A stretch of DNA of 64,000 nucleotides from Kineosporia rhizophila (GCF_021277265.1 NZ_JAJSOH010000004.1:124001-188000); one strand, 5' to 3'; counted from the stretch's first letter, positions 1 through 8,450 are shown. Numbers and translations: made by a program. The notes: generated by a model not told the origin, from the letters alone.

Positions 1-201
1 CGGCCGGTACCGGCCGGGGTGACGGGACGGCTGTACGTGGCCGGGGCGGGACTGGCCTACGGCTACGTGAACCGGTTCGCCCTCACCGCAGGCGCTTTCG
101 TGGCCGACCCCTACCAGACCGGGCAGCGGATGTACCGCACCGGAGAGCTGGCCCGATGGTCGCCGGACGGAGTGCTGGAGGTGCTGCCGGGCTCCGGGTA
201 G
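1..201 (+). pseudogene. NRPS adenylation-domain remnant, 5' end outside the window
   Basis: The frame is open from base 1 and ends at TAG (199-201). It reads as the part of a nonribosomal peptide synthetase adenylation domain around core motifs A7-A8: a [14 protein letters not shown] segment, then Y-R-T-G-E-L-A-R-W followed by D-G-V-L-E. In intact synthetases this continues into the G-R-x-D-x-Q-V-K-I-R-G core, the lysine-bearing A10 motif and a carrier domain. Here it stops after P-G-S-G, and I see no continuation in the other frames over the next 200 bases. The domain therefore lacks its C-terminal subdomain and would not be expected to adenylate. It lies upstream of mbtH and an iron-regulated siderophore locus, so it is probably the decayed or rearranged end of a siderophore synthetase. 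The family assignment is solid; the decay is inferred because the 5' part is not visible. Confidence 0.6.
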
Positions 202-221
202 ATTCTCGCCACATTTGGATA

Positions 222-252
222 TTGCCTGCGGTACAAGTGTTTACGCTAGGAT
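222..252 (+). promoter_or_regulatory. possible promoter upstream of mbtH
   Basis: TTGCCT (222-227) and TAGGAT (247-252) are separated by 19 bp within a relatively AT-rich patch between the NRPS remnant and the MbtH gene. They resemble -35 and -10 elements of a housekeeping sigma factor. The predicted leader before the GTG at 416 is about 155 nt. This rests on motif similarity alone. Confidence 0.35.
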
Positions 253-415
253 GAGCAGTACGTCGAGAAGGTGGTCGAACCTGATCGCGGCATCGCGCCG
301 GGTCACGGGGGGAATGCCCGCGTCGAGGGGAGTGCTGGCCCCTCTGCGTCTCCCCGTGGCCCCGCCCGGTGCCGCAGTGCGGAAAGTCCCGTGAGAACGA
401 CCATGGAGAAGAGCC

Positions 416-631
416 GTGAGCGACCCCTTCGAGAACCCCGACGGCAGCTACCTGGTGCTGGTGAACGAGGAGAACCAGTACAGCCTGTGGCCCGGCTTCA
501 TCGAGGTCCCGGCCGGCTGGCGCAGTGTCTTCGGCCCGCAGGGCCGCCCGGCCTGCGTCGAGTACATCGAGGCGAACTGGACCGACCTGCGCCCGCAGAG
601 TCTGGCCGACTTCATGGACGACAACTCCTGA
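416..631 (+). CDS. MbtH family protein
   Basis: This encodes a 71-residue MbtH-like protein. Members of the family bind NRPS adenylation domains in the cytoplasm and support their folding or activity. The family hallmark [10 protein letters not shown] followed by P-A-G-W is present around residues 17-35, and the C-terminal half has the usual W-T-D-L-R-P motif. Length is normal for the family. The start is GTG at 416, preceded by GGAG at 405-408 at a good distance. It lies 214 bp after the truncated adenylation domain and beside iron-regulated transporter genes, so its partner was probably a siderophore synthetase. Unless the main synthetase lies elsewhere, this copy may serve other NRPSs in trans. 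Confidence 0.93.
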   Translation: MSDPFENPDGSYLVLVNEENQYSLWPGFIEVPAGWRSVFGPQGRPACVEYIEANWTDLRPQSLADFMDDNS

Positions 632-676
632 ACGGATTCCACCGGCCCTGCTGAGGCGCCGGTGGAATCCGGTGGA

Positions 677-1777
677 TCAGGCGCTCTCGTCCTCGACCGC
701 GGTGGCCGGGTCGCCGTCGGCCGCCTGGGCGATCAGGGGCACCAGGTTCTCGATCAGGAAGGGCAGGCTCAGCACGGTGACGAACGAGGTGGCCGCGCCC
801 AGGTCGGAAAGCGGTGCGCCGCCCTCGGTCCCGTCGGAGAGGTAGACCGCGCGGCCCTCGGTGTTCACCGCCAGCTTGTTGTACAGCCCGTCCGCCTCCA
901 GACCGGCCTTGTCCTTGACCGGGTCGGGCACCAGCCAGACCAGGGCGTCGGTGTCGAGCAGGTCGATGCGTTCCTTGCTGATGCTGGCACCGAACTCCTC
1001 GCCCACCGCCTCGGCCAGGCCGTCGGGCAGGGAGAAGCCGAGCGACTTCAGGAACTGCCCGCGCGGGTCCTCCTCGGCGTAGACGTAGTAGCCCTCGTAG
1101 AGCGTGGCCATCAGCGCGGTCTGCCCGGCGAAGCCGGGGTTGTCGGCCCGGGCCGTCTCGAACCGCGCGTTCACCTCGTCGACCAGCTTCTGCGCCTCGG
1201 CCTCGAGACCCAGGGCCCGGCCGATGGTGGGGGTGATGACGTCCCAGGCGACCGCGTAGTCGTTGGTGTCCTTCGGGGCGAGCACGGTGGGCGCGATCTG
1301 CGCGAGCTTGTCGTAGTCCTCCTGGGTGACACCGGAGTACATGCCCACGATCAGGTCGGGCTGCAGGGCGGCGATCTTCTCGAACTGGATGCCGTCGGTG
1401 CTGTCGAGCAGTTCCGGCACGGCGCCGGAGCCGAGCTTGTCCTTGGCCCAGGGCCAGATCGCGCCCTCGTTCTCACCGAACCACTTGGTGGTGGCGATCG
1501 GCACGGTGCCCAGGGCCAGCAGCGCGTCCTGCTCGACCAGGCCGACCACGACCACCTTGGTGGGCTTGGCCGGGATCTCGGCGGTGCCGAACTTGTGCTC
1601 GATCGAGACCGGGAACGCGTCGCTGCCCGCCGCGGTGCCCTCGCCCGAGCCGGCGCCGGTGCTGCCGGAGTCGTCGGAGTCGCTGCCGCAGGCGGCGATC
1701 AGGGCGAAGGTGGCGGTGGCGACGGTGGCGCCGAACGCCCGCCGGGACAGACCGGGTCGCAGGGGACGGGCAGACAT
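677..1777 (-). CDS. iron-siderophore ABC transporter substrate-binding lipoprotein
   Basis: This is a 366-residue periplasmic-binding-type protein of the FecB/FepB (class III) family, which captures ferric siderophores outside the membrane and hands them to FecCD permeases. The N-terminus combines a Tat-like S-R-R-A-F motif (residues 11-15), a hydrophobic stretch and a lipobox L-I-A-A-C with the acylated Cys at residue 30. A Ser/Gly/Asp-rich linker follows, then the two-lobed binding fold starting near the V-S-I-E-H-K-F-G segment. The start is ATG at 1777 with GGAGG just upstream. An iron box (1793-1811) lies 15 bp before the start codon, between this gene and the importer ATPase gene, so it probably has its own iron-repressed promoter as well as readthrough. 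The ligand class cannot be deduced from sequence. Confidence 0.93.
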   Translation of the reverse strand: MSARPLRPGLSRRAFGATVATATFALIAACGSDSDDSGSTGAGSGEGTAAGSDAFPVSIEHKFGTAEIPAKPTKVVVVGLVEQDALLALGTVPIATTKWFGENEGAIWPWAKDKLGSGAVPELLDSTDGIQFEKIAALQPDLIVGMYSGVTQEDYDKLAQIAPTVLAPKDTNDYAVAWDVITPTIGRALGLEAEAQKLVDEVNARFETARADNPGFAGQTALMATLYEGYYVYAEEDPRGQFLKSLGFSLPDGLAEAVGEEFGASISKERIDLLDTDALVWLVPDPVKDKAGLEADGLYNKLAVNTEGRAVYLSDGTEGGAPLSDLGAATSFVTVLSLPFLIENLVPLIAQAADGDPATAVEDESA

Positions 1778-1792
1778 TCAGACCTCCGTGAA

Positions 1793-1811
1793 TTAGGTAT
1801 GCCTACCCTAA
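1793..1811 (-). promoter_or_regulatory. IdeR/DmdR-type iron box upstream of the binding-protein gene
   Basis: TTAGGTATGCCTACCCTAA matches the actinobacterial iron-box consensus TTAGGTTAGGCTAACCTAA at 15 of 19 positions and keeps both TTAGGT and CCTAA ends. It lies directly upstream of the lipoprotein start at 1777. By analogy with IdeR/DmdR1, Fe2+-loaded repressor would block transcription when iron is plentiful. Confidence 0.85.
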
Positions 1812-1830
1812 TGATCGGATGATCGCGTTT

Positions 1831-2649
1831 TCAACGACTGGCCAGATCGTGACCGGGCCGGGACCTGCGGGCGGCCCGGCCGGCCGGGACGATCAGCGGG
1901 GTGCCGGTCTCCGGGTCGGGGACCACCCGGCACCTCAGGCCGAAGGTCTCCTCGACCATGGCGGCCGTGACGATCTCGGCCGGGTCGCCCTCGGCCACGA
2001 TCCGGCCCTCGCGCATGGCGATCAGGTGGGTGGCGTAGCGGGTGGCCAGGTTCAGGTCGTGCAGCACGGCGACCAGGGTGCGGCCCTGCTCGTGCAGGTC
2101 GGCGCAGAGGTCGAGAACCTCCACCTGGTGGGTGATGTCGAGGAACGTGGTGGGCTCGTCGAGCAGCAGCACCGGGGTCTGCTGGGCCAAAACCATAGCC
2201 AGCCAGACCCGCTGGCGCTGCCCGCCGGACAGTTCGCCGACGTAGCGCTTGGACAGGTCGTGCACGCTGGTCTGCTCCATCGCCTGAACCACGATGGCCT
2301 CGTCCTGCTTGGACCACTGGCGCAGCAGCGACTGGTGCGCGTAGCGCCCCCGGGCCACCAGGTCGCCCACGGTGATGCCGCTCGGGGCGATCGGGGTCTG
2401 CGGCAGCATGCCGAGCCGGTGCGCGACCTGCTTGGTGGAGTAGCTGCTGATCTCCTTCTCGTCCAGGTAGACCTGCCCGGCCTTCGGCCCGAGCAGCCGG
2501 GCCAGGGCCTTGAGCAGCGTGGACTTGCCGCAGGCGTTCGGCCCGACGATGACGGTGAACTCGCCGTCCGGGATCGACACGCCCAGGTTCTCGGCGACCA
2601 CCCGCTGGTCGTAGGCGAGGGTGAGGTTCTCGGCCCGGAGCCTGCTCAT
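1831..2649 (-). CDS. siderophore importer ATP-binding protein (FepC family)
   Basis: This is a 272-residue cytoplasmic ATPase of an iron-siderophore ABC importer. All motifs are intact: Walker A G-P-N-A-C-G-K-S-T (residues 36-44), signature L-S-G-G-Q (140-144), Walker B L-L-L-D-E-P-T (161-167) and the switch histidine in A-V-L-H-D-L-N. The ATG at 2649 has a strong AGGAGGA-type ribosome site. It is the third gene after the two permeases and precedes the binding protein. The 81-bp gap to the upstream permease contains two similar CTCGCTG-type segments but no clear terminator, so cotranscription is likely. Confidence 0.95.
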   Translation of the reverse strand: MSRLRAENLTLAYDQRVVAENLGVSIPDGEFTVIVGPNACGKSTLLKALARLLGPKAGQVYLDEKEISSYSTKQVAHRLGMLPQTPIAPSGITVGDLVARGRYAHQSLLRQWSKQDEAIVVQAMEQTSVHDLSKRYVGELSGGQRQRVWLAMVLAQQTPVLLLDEPTTFLDITHQVEVLDLCADLHEQGRTLVAVLHDLNLATRYATHLIAMREGRIVAEGDPAEIVTAAMVEETFGLRCRVVPDPETGTPLIVPAGRAARRSRPGHDLASR

Positions 2650-2730
2650 GCTTCCTCCTCGCTGACGCTCGTCGTCAACCTGAGTCCCGCGCTGTGTTTT
2701 CTGATGACCTCGCTGCGCTCGCTCATGAGA

Positions 2731-3792
2731 TCAACGACTCTTCCGCCATTCGTGAATCAGCAACCAGCACAGGTACGCCCCGCCGAGCAGCCCGGTGGCG
2801 ATACCGACCGGCACCGGGCCGGAGGGCAGCGCCCGCTGCGCCACCCAGTCGCTGGTGACCATCAGCAGCGCCCCCATCGCGGCGGCCCCGGCCAGACCGG
2901 CGCCGGCGCTGCGGGTCACCCGCACCGCCAGTTGCGGGGCGGCCAGGGCGACGAACGCGATCGGCCCGGCCGCCGACGTGGCGACCGCGGCCAGGGCCAC
3001 CGCACAGGCGAAGAGCAGCCCGCGGGTGCGCTCGACCGGAACCCCCAGGGCGGTGGCGGTCTCGTCGCCGAGGGCGAGCATGTTCAGGTGCCGGGACTGC
3101 CAGAAGGCCAGCGGGAGCAGGACCACCACGGCCAGCAGCAGCGGCCGGACCTGGTCCCAGGAGCGGCCGTTCAGCGTGCCGATCAGCCAGACCTGGGCGC
3201 CCACCGCGTCGTCCAGGCGGGCCCGGGTGATCAGGAACGAGTTGAACGCGTCGAGCATGGCGCCGATCCCGATGCCGACCAGGATCAGCCGGAAACTCTG
3301 CGCGCCCCGGCGGTAGGCCAGCAGGTAGATGGCCAGCGCGGTGGCCGTGCAGCCGATCAGCGCGCCCACCGCGATCTGGTTGGTGCTGCCGTCGAGCACC
3401 AGGATCACCACCAGGGCGCCGGACGACGCCCCGACGGTCAGGCCGATGAAGTCGGGGCTGCCCAGGGGGTTACGGGTGAGGCTCTGGAAGATCGCCCCGC
3501 TGACCCCGAGCGCGGCGCCGGTCAGCACCGCGGTCAGCGTCCGGGGCAGACGTAGGTCCAGCACGATGAACTGGGCGCCGCCGGTCTCCTGGCCCAGCAG
3601 GGTGCGCACCACGTCGGGCAGCGGCACGTCGAAGTCGCCGCTGGCCAGGCTGTGCAGGGCGATCGCGAGGGCGAGCAGCAGCATGACCAGCACGGCCGTG
3701 GTGGCCCGCAGGTCGATGCGGGCCGAGACCGAGCCGGTGGCATTGCGCACCACCCGGCCGCTCAGGACCCGTTCGTGGGTGGGCGCGCTCAC
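2731..3792 (-). CDS. FecCD family siderophore permease, second subunit
   Basis: This is a 353-residue multi-pass inner-membrane permease of the FecCD/BtuC type. The diagnostic L-R-L-P-R-T segment is followed by G-A-A-L-G-V-S-G-A-I-F-Q and N-P-L-G-S-P-D-F-I-G. About nine to ten hydrophobic segments follow, ending in a basic tail. The start is GTG at 3792, whose GTGA overlaps the TGA of the upstream permease. A longer reading of this frame runs back to 4896, but that part is only the shadow of the other permease. It forms the membrane channel with the neighbouring permease and docks to the ATPase. Confidence 0.93.
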   Translation of the reverse strand: MSAPTHERVLSGRVVRNATGSVSARIDLRATTAVLVMLLLALAIALHSLASGDFDVPLPDVVRTLLGQETGGAQFIVLDLRLPRTLTAVLTGAALGVSGAIFQSLTRNPLGSPDFIGLTVGASSGALVVILVLDGSTNQIAVGALIGCTATALAIYLLAYRRGAQSFRLILVGIGIGAMLDAFNSFLITRARLDDAVGAQVWLIGTLNGRSWDQVRPLLLAVVVLLPLAFWQSRHLNMLALGDETATALGVPVERTRGLLFACAVALAAVATSAAGPIAFVALAAPQLAVRVTRSAGAGLAGAAAMGALLMVTSDWVAQRALPSGPVPVGIATGLLGGAYLCWLLIHEWRKSR

Positions 3793-4841
3793 AGCTGGGC
3801 CAGCCGGCGCCGACGGGCCAGGACGATGAACACCGGGGCACCGACGAACGCGGTGACGATGCCCACCTCCAGCTCCGAGGGGGCGGTGACCACCCGGCCG
3901 ACGATGTCGGCGGCCAGCAGCAGCACCGGGGCCAGCACCATCGAGTAGAGCAGGATCCAGCGCTGGTCGGGCCCGGTGAACATGCGGGTCATGTGCGGCA
4001 CGGCCAGACCGACGAACCAGATCGGGCCGACCACCGCGGTGGCGCCGCCGCACAGCAGGGTCACCGCCAGCATCCCCAGCAGCCGGGTGCGCATCACGTG
4101 GGCGCCCAGGGCCCGGCCGGTCTCCTCGCCCATCGCCAGGGCGTTCAGGGCCGGGCCGAGCGAGAGCGCCAGCAGCAGGCCGGCCACCACGAACGGGGCC
4201 ACCCGCCAGGCGGCCGGGACGCTGACGTCGCCGAGCGAGCCGACCTCCCAGAACCGGTACTTGTTGAAGACTTCCGGCCGCAGCACCAGGATCGCGTAGA
4301 TGCCGCTGCCCATCACCGTGGTGATCGCGACCCCGGCCAGGATCTGCCGGTCGGGGGTGGCCGAGCGGCCGGTGTTGCCCAGCAGGAACACCACGACCGA
4401 GGTGAGGGCGGCACCGGCGAAGGCGAACCAGACGTAGCCGCTGATCGTGGTGATGCCGAGGAAGGCGATCGCCAGCACCACCCCGGCGGACGCGCCCAGG
4501 TTCACCCCGAGCAGACCCGGCTCGGCCAGCGGGTTGAGGGTGAGCGCCTGCATCAGTGCACCGGACAGCCCCAGGGCGGCGCCGACCAGCAGGCCGACCA
4601 TCGTGCGGGGCAGGCGCAGGTCGTGGATGATCGCGGCGTTCGAGGAGCCGTCGTTGTCCCACCACAGCCGCCAGCTCTCGCCGAACGGGATGAACTTGGC
4701 CCCGAAGGCCAGGCTGGCCACCATCACCACCGCCAGCAGGGCGAGCGAGACCAGCAGACCGGCCAGGCGCAGCGAGGTTCGGCCGCCGAGCTGACGGGAC
4801 TCGACCGGGGCCTCTTCCGGCAGATCGACGGTGACCGCCAT
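3789..4841 (-). CDS. FecCD family siderophore permease, first subunit
   Basis: This 350-residue permease has the FecCD hallmark segments L-R-L-P-R-T-M-V-G, G-A-A-L-G-L-S-G-A-L-M-Q and N-P-L-A-E-P-G-L-L-G, with roughly nine membrane-spanning segments. A short acidic N-terminus precedes the first of these. The start is ATG at 4841 with GGAGG 4-9 bases upstream. It is the first gene of the minus-strand import operon, 103 bp from the divergent exporter gene, with an iron box in between. It overlaps the next permease by 4 nt, indicating translational coupling and a heterodimeric channel. Confidence 0.93.
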   Translation of the reverse strand: MAVTVDLPEEAPVESRQLGGRTSLRLAGLLVSLALLAVVMVASLAFGAKFIPFGESWRLWWDNDGSSNAAIIHDLRLPRTMVGLLVGAALGLSGALMQALTLNPLAEPGLLGVNLGASAGVVLAIAFLGITTISGYVWFAFAGAALTSVVVFLLGNTGRSATPDRQILAGVAITTVMGSGIYAILVLRPEVFNKYRFWEVGSLGDVSVPAAWRVAPFVVAGLLLALSLGPALNALAMGEETGRALGAHVMRTRLLGMLAVTLLCGGATAVVGPIWFVGLAVPHMTRMFTGPDQRWILLYSMVLAPVLLLAADIVGRVVTAPSELEVGIVTAFVGAPVFIVLARRRRLAQL

Positions 4842-4924
4842 CCGACCTCCTCCATGACACCGGACCGGCCTTTTTGAGAGGGTCGGCAGACAGCATTCGG
4901 CGGGCCCGCTGAGTGCCCCGAACG

Positions 4925-4943
4925 TTAGGTTAGCCTCACTTCA
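4925..4943. promoter_or_regulatory. IdeR/DmdR-type iron box in the import/export divergent region
   Basis: TTAGGTTAGCCTCACTTCA matches the iron-box consensus at 15 of 19 positions, with a perfect left half and a weaker right half. It ends one base before the ATG of the exporter gene at 4945 and lies 84 bp from the permease start at 4841. One bound repressor dimer pair could shut off both directions. A TAGCCT inside the box (4931-4936) sits 8 nt before the ATG, which fits a leaderless exporter transcript whose -10 element is buried in the operator. Confidence 0.78.
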
Positions 4944-4944
4944 C

Positions 4945-6678
4945 ATGAGCGTGTCCAGTGCCTCCCCGGCCGCGGTCGGGCCGGTGACCGGCCCGGATGT
5001 CCTGCGCCGGATGCTCTCGGCCCGGCGCGGTCAGATGGTCGTGGCCACCCTGCTGCTGTGCTCCCACCAGTTCGGCGAGGTCCTGGTGCCGGTGGTGATC
5101 GGGCGGGTGATCGACGAGGCGGTGGCCGGGGCCGGGACCGGTGCGCTGGGCGGCCTGGTGAGCTGGATCGCCGGTCTGGCGGTGGTTTTCGCCGTGCTCT
5201 CGTTCAGCTACCAGTTCGGTGCCCGCAAGATCGAGGCGGTGGCCGAGTGGAGCGCGCACGACCTGCGTCTGCAGTTGACCGAGCGGGTGCTGCACGCGCG
5301 CGGCGGGGCCGAAGAAGGCCGGCTGCCGGGGGCCCTCACCAGCATCGCCACCAGCGACGCCCAGCGGGCGGGGGCGGTGGCGATGGCCGTCGGGGTGGCC
5401 TCGGCACAGATCACGGCCATGGTGGTGGCCGCGGTCGCGCTGCTGTGGGTCAGCCTGCCGCTCGGGCTGGTGGTGCTGGTCGGGGCGCCGCTGATGCTCT
5501 GGCTCACCCACCTGCTGGGCCGCCCGCTGGAGAGCCGCAGCGAGGCCGAGCAGGAAGAGGCCGCGGCCGCCTCCGGGGTGGCCGCCGACCTGGTGGCCGG
5601 GCTGCGGGTGCTCAAGGGCATCGGGGCCGAGCAGGTCGCGGTCGAGCGCTACCGCACGCCCAGCCGCCGGGCGCTGGCCGCGACGGTGCGGGCGGCCCGG
5701 GCCCGGGGTGCCTACGAGGGCGCGATCCTGTTGATGACCGGCGTCTTCCTGGCCCTGGTGGCCGCGGTGGGCGGAAAGCTGGCGCTGGACGGGGTGATCA
5801 GCATCGGCGAGCTGACCGCGGCGATCGGCCTGGCGCAGTTCCTGCTCGGGCCGTTGCAGGTGTTCGCCTGGGTCGGCACCGAACTGGCGGCGGGCCGGGC
5901 GAGTGCGGGGCGGGTGGCCGAAGTGCTCTCCAGCCCCGAGCTGGTGGGCGGAGACGGCCGTGTCGATACCGCGTCGGCCGCGCTCTCGCTGGAGGGTGTG
6001 GCCTCCGGCTGCCTCCGGCACATCGACCTGCGGGTGGAGCCGGGTGAACTCGTCGGCGTGGTGCCGCGTGACCCGGCCGACGCCCTGGAGCTGTTGCGGA
6101 TCATCGGGCGGGAGACCGACCCACACGTGGGCCACGCCCGGCTCGGCGCCGACCGGCTCAGCGACCTGCACCCCGACCAGGTGCGCGGCCAGATCCTGGT
6201 CGCCGCCCACGACGCCGAGCTGTTCGGCGGTCCCTTGCTGGAAAACCTCGGCGGGAGCGGTGAGCTCACGGCCGAGGTGCTCGCCGCCAGCGCGGCCGAC
6301 GAAGTGATCGGCAGCCTGCCGGAGGGGGCGGCCACCGTGCTCACCGAGCGCGGGGGCAACCTCTCGGGCGGCCAGCGGCAGCGGGTGGCGCTGGCCCGGG
6401 CCCTGAACCTGGACGCGCCGATCCTGGTGCTGCACGACCCGACCACGGCGGTTGACAGTGTCACCGAGGCCCGGATCGCAGCCGGGATCCGCCGGTTGCG
6501 CCATCCGGCCGGGGAAGGTGGGAGACTTCGCACCACCGTGCTGGTGACCACCAGCCCGGCCCTGCTGGCCGTCACCGACCGGGTGGTGCTGCTGGTCGAG
6601 GGCCGCTGTGCGGCCCAGGGCCGGCACGCCGACCTGGTCCGTGACGACGAGATCTACCGGACGACGGTGCTGTCATGA
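4945..6678 (+). CDS. ABC exporter half-transporter, probable siderophore exporter (degenerate NBD)
   Basis: This 577-residue protein has an N-terminal six-helix exporter domain (about residues 30-310) and a C-terminal nucleotide-binding domain. The signature N-L-S-G-G-Q-R-Q-R is intact (around 472-480). The Walker A loop is lost: the segment near 370-380 reads G-V-V-P-R-D-P-A-D, without the G-x-x-G-x-G-K-S/T pattern. Walker B is altered to L-V-L-H-D-P-T, with His497 in place of the Asp and Asp498 in place of the catalytic Glu. This is the expected pattern for the non-consensus half of a heterodimeric ABC exporter. It overlaps the partner gene by ATGA. There is no Shine-Dalgarno sequence; the ATG follows the iron box directly, which suggests leaderless translation. 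Siderophore export is inferred from context. Confidence 0.88.
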   Translation: MSVSSASPAAVGPVTGPDVLRRMLSARRGQMVVATLLLCSHQFGEVLVPVVIGRVIDEAVAGAGTGALGGLVSWIAGLAVVFAVLSFSYQFGARKIEAVAEWSAHDLRLQLTERVLHARGGAEEGRLPGALTSIATSDAQRAGAVAMAVGVASAQITAMVVAAVALLWVSLPLGLVVLVGAPLMLWLTHLLGRPLESRSEAEQEEAAAASGVAADLVAGLRVLKGIGAEQVAVERYRTPSRRALAATVRAARARGAYEGAILLMTGVFLALVAAVGGKLALDGVISIGELTAAIGLAQFLLGPLQVFAWVGTELAAGRASAGRVAEVLSSPELVGGDGRVDTASAALSLEGVASGCLRHIDLRVEPGELVGVVPRDPADALELLRIIGRETDPHVGHARLGADRLSDLHPDQVRGQILVAAHDAELFGGPLLENLGGSGELTAEVLAASAADEVIGSLPEGAATVLTERGGNLSGGQRQRVALARALNLDAPILVLHDPTTAVDSVTEARIAAGIRRLRHPAGEGGRLRTTVLVTTSPALLAVTDRVVLLVEGRCAAQGRHADLVRDDEIYRTTVLS

Positions 6679-8450
6679 GTTCCTTTCCAACAATGGACGA
6701 TTCGCGGGTGCGGCTACCGGTCGCGACCGGCGCGCGCTGCCGCCAGGTGGTCGGGAGCCTGATCCGCCCGCAGCGCCGGGCGGCCCTGTCCGGCGTGGCG
6801 CTGCTGGTCGCCGCCACCGCGGTGGGCCTGGCCAGCCAGCCGTTGCTCGGCCGGATCGTCGACATCGTGGCCGAGCGTCAGCCGTCCTCCGCGCTGATCG
6901 GGCCGGCCGCCGGGATCGCCGTGGTGGCGCTGGTCCAGGCCCTGCTCACCCCGTTCGGCCTGGCCCGGCTGGCCACCGCGGGGGAGTCGGCGCTGGCCGG
7001 GTTGCGGGAGCAGTTCGTCGAGCGGGCGCTGCGGTTACCGATCGCCGAGGTGGAGCGGGCCGGCTCCGGCGACCTGACCTCCCGGGTGACCAACGACGTC
7101 ACCAAGATCAGTGAAGGGGTCCGCGAGGCGCTGCCCGAGTTCGCCCGCTCCGGGCTGGCGATCGTCCTCACGCTCGTCGCCCTGGCGGTGCTCGACTGGC
7201 GCTTCTTGCTGGCCGCCCTGGTCGCTCTGCCGGTGCAGGTGCTCACCGTGCGCTGGTTCCTCGCCCGCTCCGGAAAGATCTATGCCGCCCAGCGGCTGGC
7301 GGCGGGGGAGCAGCAGCAACAGCTTCTGGAGACGATCGGCGGGGCCCGTACGGTGCGGGCCTTCCGACTGGGCGGGCGGCAACTGCCCCGGGTGGCCGAG
7401 GCCTCGTCCCGCACGGTCGGGCGCACGCTCGACGGGATAACCCTGCAGACCGGTTTCTTCGGGCGGCTGAACCTGGCCGAGTTCCTCGGTCTGTCAGGGG
7501 TTCTGGTGGTCGGCTACGTGCTGGTCGGCAACGGCTCGGTGTCGATCGGCACGGCCTCGGCCGCGGCGTTCTACTTCCACAGCCTGTTCGCCCCGGTCAA
7601 CGTCGCGCTCTTCCTGCTCGACGAGGCACAGTCGGCGGCGGCCAGCCTGGCCCGGCTGGTCGGGGTCGTCGACCTGCCCGACCCACCCGGGAACCGGACG
7701 GTCGAGATCGCGCCGGGGCCGGCGTCCATAGGTGTTGAGAAGGTGGGCCACGCCTACCTGGACGGGCACGACGTGCTCACCGACGTGGATCTGGACTTCC
7801 CGGCCGGCCGGCGGATCGCCGTGGTCGGGGCCAGCGGGGCCGGAAAGACCACACTGGTCAAGCTGATTGCCGGTTTCCACCCGCCCCGGTCGGGCACGAT
7901 CCGGCTCGGCGGTCAGGACCTGCGCGACCTCGGCCCGGACGGGATCCGCCGTACGGTCGCCCTGGTGACCCAGGAGGTGCACGTCTTCGCCGGGCCGCTG
8001 GCCGACGACCTGCGCCTGGCCCGGCCCTCGGCCTCCACCGGCGAACTGGAGGCGGCGCTGGCGAAAGTGCAGGCGCTGGAATGGGTCCAGCGACTGCCCC
8101 AGGGGCTGGAGACGGTGGTCGGCGACGGCGGGCACGGGCTCACCGCGGCCCAGGCCCAGCAGCTGGCCCTGGCCCGGCTGGTTCTCGCCGATCCGCCGGT
8201 GGCGATCCTGGACGAGGCCACCGCGGAGGCCGGTAGCGCCGGGGCACGGCTGCTGGAACGCTCGGCCCTGCAGGCCCTCGAAGGGCGGACCGCGGTGGTG
8301 GTGGCGCACCGGCTCACCCAGGCGGTCACCGCCGACCGGATCGTGGTGATGGAGGCCGGGCGGGTGGCCGAGCAGGGCTCGCACCAGGAGTTGCTGGACG
8401 CCGGGGGAATCTACGCCCAGTTGTGGAAGGCCTGGTCGAAAGACGCCTAG
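6675..8450 (+). CDS. ABC exporter half-transporter, partner subunit
   Basis: This 591-residue protein has a membrane domain (about 30-330) followed by a nucleotide-binding domain. Walker A G-A-S-G-A-G-K-T-T (around 385-393) and Walker B V-A-I-L-D-E-A-T (around 508-515) are canonical. The signature is degenerate: L-T-A-A-Q replaces L-S-G-G-Q near residue 489. Its defects complement those of the upstream subunit. A heterodimer would pair this Walker A/B with the intact signature of the partner, giving one working and one fully dead ATP site. The ATG at 6675 overlaps the upstream stop by 4 nt. Its TAG shares the palindrome CTAG (8447-8450) with the stop of the convergent LysE gene. Confidence 0.9.
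   Translation: MSSFPTMDDSRVRLPVATGARCRQVVGSLIRPQRRAALSGVALLVAATAVGLASQPLLGRIVDIVAERQPSSALIGPAAGIAVVALVQALLTPFGLARLATAGESALAGLREQFVERALRLPIAEVERAGSGDLTSRVTNDVTKISEGVREALPEFARSGLAIVLTLVALAVLDWRFLLAALVALPVQVLTVRWFLARSGKIYAAQRLAAGEQQQQLLETIGGARTVRAFRLGGRQLPRVAEASSRTVGRTLDGITLQTGFFGRLNLAEFLGLSGVLVVGYVLVGNGSVSIGTASAAAFYFHSLFAPVNVALFLLDEAQSAAASLARLVGVVDLPDPPGNRTVEIAPGPASIGVEKVGHAYLDGHDVLTDVDLDFPAGRRIAVVGASGAGKTTLVKLIAGFHPPRSGTIRLGGQDLRDLGPDGIRRTVALVTQEVHVFAGPLADDLRLARPSASTGELEAALAKVQALEWVQRLPQGLETVVGDGGHGLTAAQAQQLALARLVLADPPVAILDEATAEAGSAGARLLERSALQALEGRTAVVVAHRLTQAVTADRIVVMEAGRVAEQGSHQELLDAGGIYAQLWKAWSKDA

Noticed and set aside
202-415. Iron box upstream of mbtH
   Set aside because: A TTACGCTAGGATGAG stretch was considered but matches too few consensus positions and lacks the CCTAA end.
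2731-4896. A 721-residue fused permease
   Set aside because: Only the C-terminal half reads as a FecCD permease. The N-terminal half is an out-of-frame shadow of the neighbouring permease, and a GTGA overlap at 3792 gives the proper start.
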